Origin: Streptomyces ferrugineus
GTDB lineage: Bacteria; Actinomycetota; Actinomycetes; Streptomycetales; Streptomycetaceae
DNA: 64,000 bases
Assembly: GCF_015160855.1 (NCBI RefSeq)
Contig: NZ_CP063373.1
Coordinates: 3,596,001-3,660,000 of the forward strand
Reading direction: 5' to 3'
The translations under genes were made by a program, and so were the position numbers. Numbering within the stretch: position 1 is the stretch's first letter; each line of letters starts with the position of its first letter. Below the pieces are notes generated by a model, which was not told where the DNA came from, searched no databases, and saw only the letters and a program-made list of their open reading frames with translations. Positions 63,919 to 64,000 of this stretch are shown here, one piece after another.

Positions 63919-64000
63919 ATGCGACAGGCTCTGACCAGGGGATTGATCGTGGCCGCCGCCGCGACAAGTGCCCTGTCCCTCTACGGCGCGTCGGCGTCCG
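63919..64000 (+). CDS. Secreted chaplin-like precursor, 3' end cut
   Basis: Only the first 27 residues are present: MRQALTRGL then a hydrophobic Ala-rich run (LIVAAAATSALSLYGASAS). This is a Sec signal peptide in the style of chaplin precursors (MRQ-x-x-RxG-L start), the small amyloid surface proteins of aerial hyphae. The mature part lies outside the window, so the family is a guess from the signal peptide. A weak GAGA-type ribosome site precedes the ATG. Confidence 0.6.
   Translation, partial: MRQALTRGLIVAAAATSALSLYGASAS

Overview
The window is very GC-rich, densely coded chromosomal DNA with strong third-position GC bias, rare TTA codons, many ATGA/GTGA stop-start overlaps and many leaderless-type starts. 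Together with mycothiol biosynthesis, a chaplin-like precursor at the right edge, wax-ester-synthase-like and halogenase-like genes, and GntR, ROK, Lrp, MocR and ECF regulators, this points to a Streptomyces (or close relative) chromosome. No rRNA, tRNA, CRISPR array, insertion sequence or prophage was recognised.

Layout. 0-6 kb: one rightward transcription unit for one-carbon, glycine and serine metabolism: a cut ferredoxin-reductase-like flavoprotein, an H-protein homologue without the lipoyl lysine, glyA, sdaA and fdhD, ending in an mshA-type glycosyltransferase. 6-10 kb: a degenerate CysS/MshC-like protein, a SixA-type phosphatase, an IMPACT/YigZ protein, an FUSC membrane protein and a double VOC protein. 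10-14.5 kb: sbcD-sbcC. 14.5-26 kb: a small membrane protein; an EEP-family hydrolase coupled to an internally deleted VanY; a divergent VanRS-like pair; two Lrp/AsnC regulators with their divergent partners (rhodanese; Cys/Met PLP enzyme); an Imm21-like protein; an SDR; a DUF885 peptidase-like protein; and an ACT-GNAT fusion. 26-34.5 kb: a SWIM/DUF6493-like pair, PhoD phosphatase, and a MocR regulator divergent from an EamA transporter.

34.5-50.2 kb is the accessory, biosynthetic-looking part. A rightward set encodes a membrane protein, DUF2156 acyltransferase, acyl-CoA-dehydrogenase-fold flavoprotein, thioester-reductase-like SDR, class III aminotransferase, SRPBCC protein, flavin reductase, DAO-type oxidase and a WS/DGAT-like acyltransferase. 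A converging leftward set encodes an HD protein, a flavin-dependent halogenase-like protein, a TTA-containing sigma factor, an Ala/Gly repeat protein, a UbiB-type kinase and an LCM-type methyltransferase. I infer acyl-thioester reduction, transamination and acyl transfer (fatty amine or amide chemistry) with no PKS or NRPS. 50-64 kb: antiporter, SRPBCC, lipase and hydrolase, ECF41 sigma factor, a DasR-like GntR regulator with a dre-like site, ROK regulator, a NarL-type two-component system divergent from an ABC exporter, a small unknown gene, Mug glycosylase, purB and the chaplin-like start.

The most striking regulatory signal is a set of three promoters of identical architecture (TTGTCAGTG-N8-hexamer-6/7 nt-ATG) in front of the SWIM gene, the histidine kinase gene and the small unknown gene. 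They match the RecA-independent DNA-damage promoter (RecA-NDp, PafBC-dependent) of actinobacteria, so these otherwise uncharacterised genes may belong to the DNA-damage regulon.
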